DNA of 64,000 bases, taken from the NCBI GenBank assembly GCA_016342745.1, contig JAEINT010000006.1, positions 186,001-250,000 on the forward strand, in the 5' to 3' direction. The notes beneath the pieces were generated by a model, which searched no databases, was not told the DNA's origin, and saw only the letters and a program-made list of their open reading frames with translations. Both the position numbers and the translations under genes were made by a program. Below, piece after piece: positions 63,626-64,000 of the stretch. Every line of letters starts with the position of its first letter. The stretch's first letter is position 1. This stretch comes from Labilibaculum sp. (GTDB lineage: Bacteria; Bacteroidota; Bacteroidia; Bacteroidales; Marinifilaceae).

Positions 63626-64000
63626 TCAAATCGTGAGTTCATGGAAAATGTCTTCCAGATTTTTCGATTGGGTGTTCATTTCAAGGATTATGAGGTTTTT
63701 AGAAACCGCAAATTCAAAAATATCTTTTCGGATATCCTCATTCGAAACAATTGAGAACCGATTCTCTCCTAAAGACTTGTAATTAGTTATCCCAGCAATT
63801 TCATTCAATAGTTCTGATGGAAATTCGGTTGCGAATTCGACTTCCACAATTTTAGCTTCTTTTCGATTGCTTAGAAAATCGATGTCTCGATCGGCAACCA
63901 ACTGACCTTTGTTTACAATTAACACTCGCTTACAACAAGCTTCAACTTCTTGCATAATATGAGTTGATAACATCACCGTTTTTTCTCTGCCAACTTCCTG
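63626..64000 (-). CDS. GldA-like ABC transporter ATP-binding protein (5' part missing)
   Basis: The last 124 codons of an ABC ATPase, open to the window edge. The H-loop is in STHIMQEVEACCKRV, followed by IVNKGQLVADRDID. The C-terminal extension has ENRFSIVSNEDIRKDIFEFA and LEDIFHELTI. The STHIMQEVE segment is typical for the gliding-associated GldA and similar ABC-2-type ATPases. Walker A, the ABC signature and Walker B lie outside. The gene ends 46 bases before the start of the GxxExxY gene on the same strand. Confidence 0.8.
   Translation of the reverse strand, partial: QEVGREKTVMLSTHIMQEVEACCKRVLIVNKGQLVADRDIDFLSNRKEAKIVEVEFATEFPSELLNEIAGITNYKSLGENRFSIVSNEDIRKDIFEFAVSKNLIILEMNTQSKNLEDIFHELTI

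Overview
The window is AT-rich, densely coded Bacteroidota DNA. It carries the type IX secretion core (porP/sprF, gldK-gldL-gldM-gldN), TonB receptors with carboxypeptidase-regulatory N-terminal domains, many Bacteroidota-only lipoproteins (DUF4296, Ig-like), and several promoters of the TAnnTTTG type. The gene mix and a probable mannosylglucosylglycerate locus suggest a marine Bacteroidia such as the Marinifilum/Labilibaculum group. That placement is inference from gene content. No tRNA, rRNA, CRISPR array, prophage or insertion sequence was recognised.

Layout. 1-1245: a PBP1A gene cut by the left edge. 1455-3887: topA. 4264-10012: the T9SS operon porP-gldKLMN. 10062-14512: manC, then mlaE, mlaF, a DUF4296 lipoprotein and a shrunken amidohydrolase-like protein without its metal ligands. 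14517-18324: a family-4 glycosyltransferase and three envelope proteins of unknown function. 18577-22937: a TonB receptor, a His-rich membrane protein and a degenerate GlpD-like protein split by an in-frame stop. 23015-27858: Ig-like lipoprotein, thiamine-binding protein, DUF3108 protein, a YD-repeat protein and a small duplicated secreted protein.

28112-41078 is the most interesting block: glycerate kinase, GH38 alpha-mannosidase, GH13_18 glycoside phosphorylase, a GT4 glycosyltransferase, an SSS symporter and a TonB receptor on the minus strand, with a divergent LacI regulator. Two LacI-type operators lie in the divergent promoter and one covers the -33 box. The enzyme order fits uptake and stepwise breakdown of mannosylglucosylglycerate to mannose, glucose-1-phosphate and 2-phosphoglycerate. 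The glycosyltransferase suggests the same sugar acid may also be made.

41082-57998 is mostly housekeeping and regulation: glutaminyl cyclase, cysS, RNase R, a sigma-54 activator next to a hybrid histidine kinase, a coiled-coil lipoprotein with enhancer-like upstream repeats, lspA, a zinc-less DksA-type protein, ileS and an OsmC-like protein. 58057-64000: an SDR, a TonB-C protein broken by a frameshift, a DM13 lipoprotein, metK behind a SAM-II-type riboswitch, a repeat-rich stretch with a GxxExxY nuclease-like gene, and the 3' part of a GldA-like ABC ATPase cut by the right edge.

At least five kinds of dispersed intergenic repeat are present. Three genes look degenerate or broken: the amidohydrolase-like, GlpD-like and TonB-C proteins.
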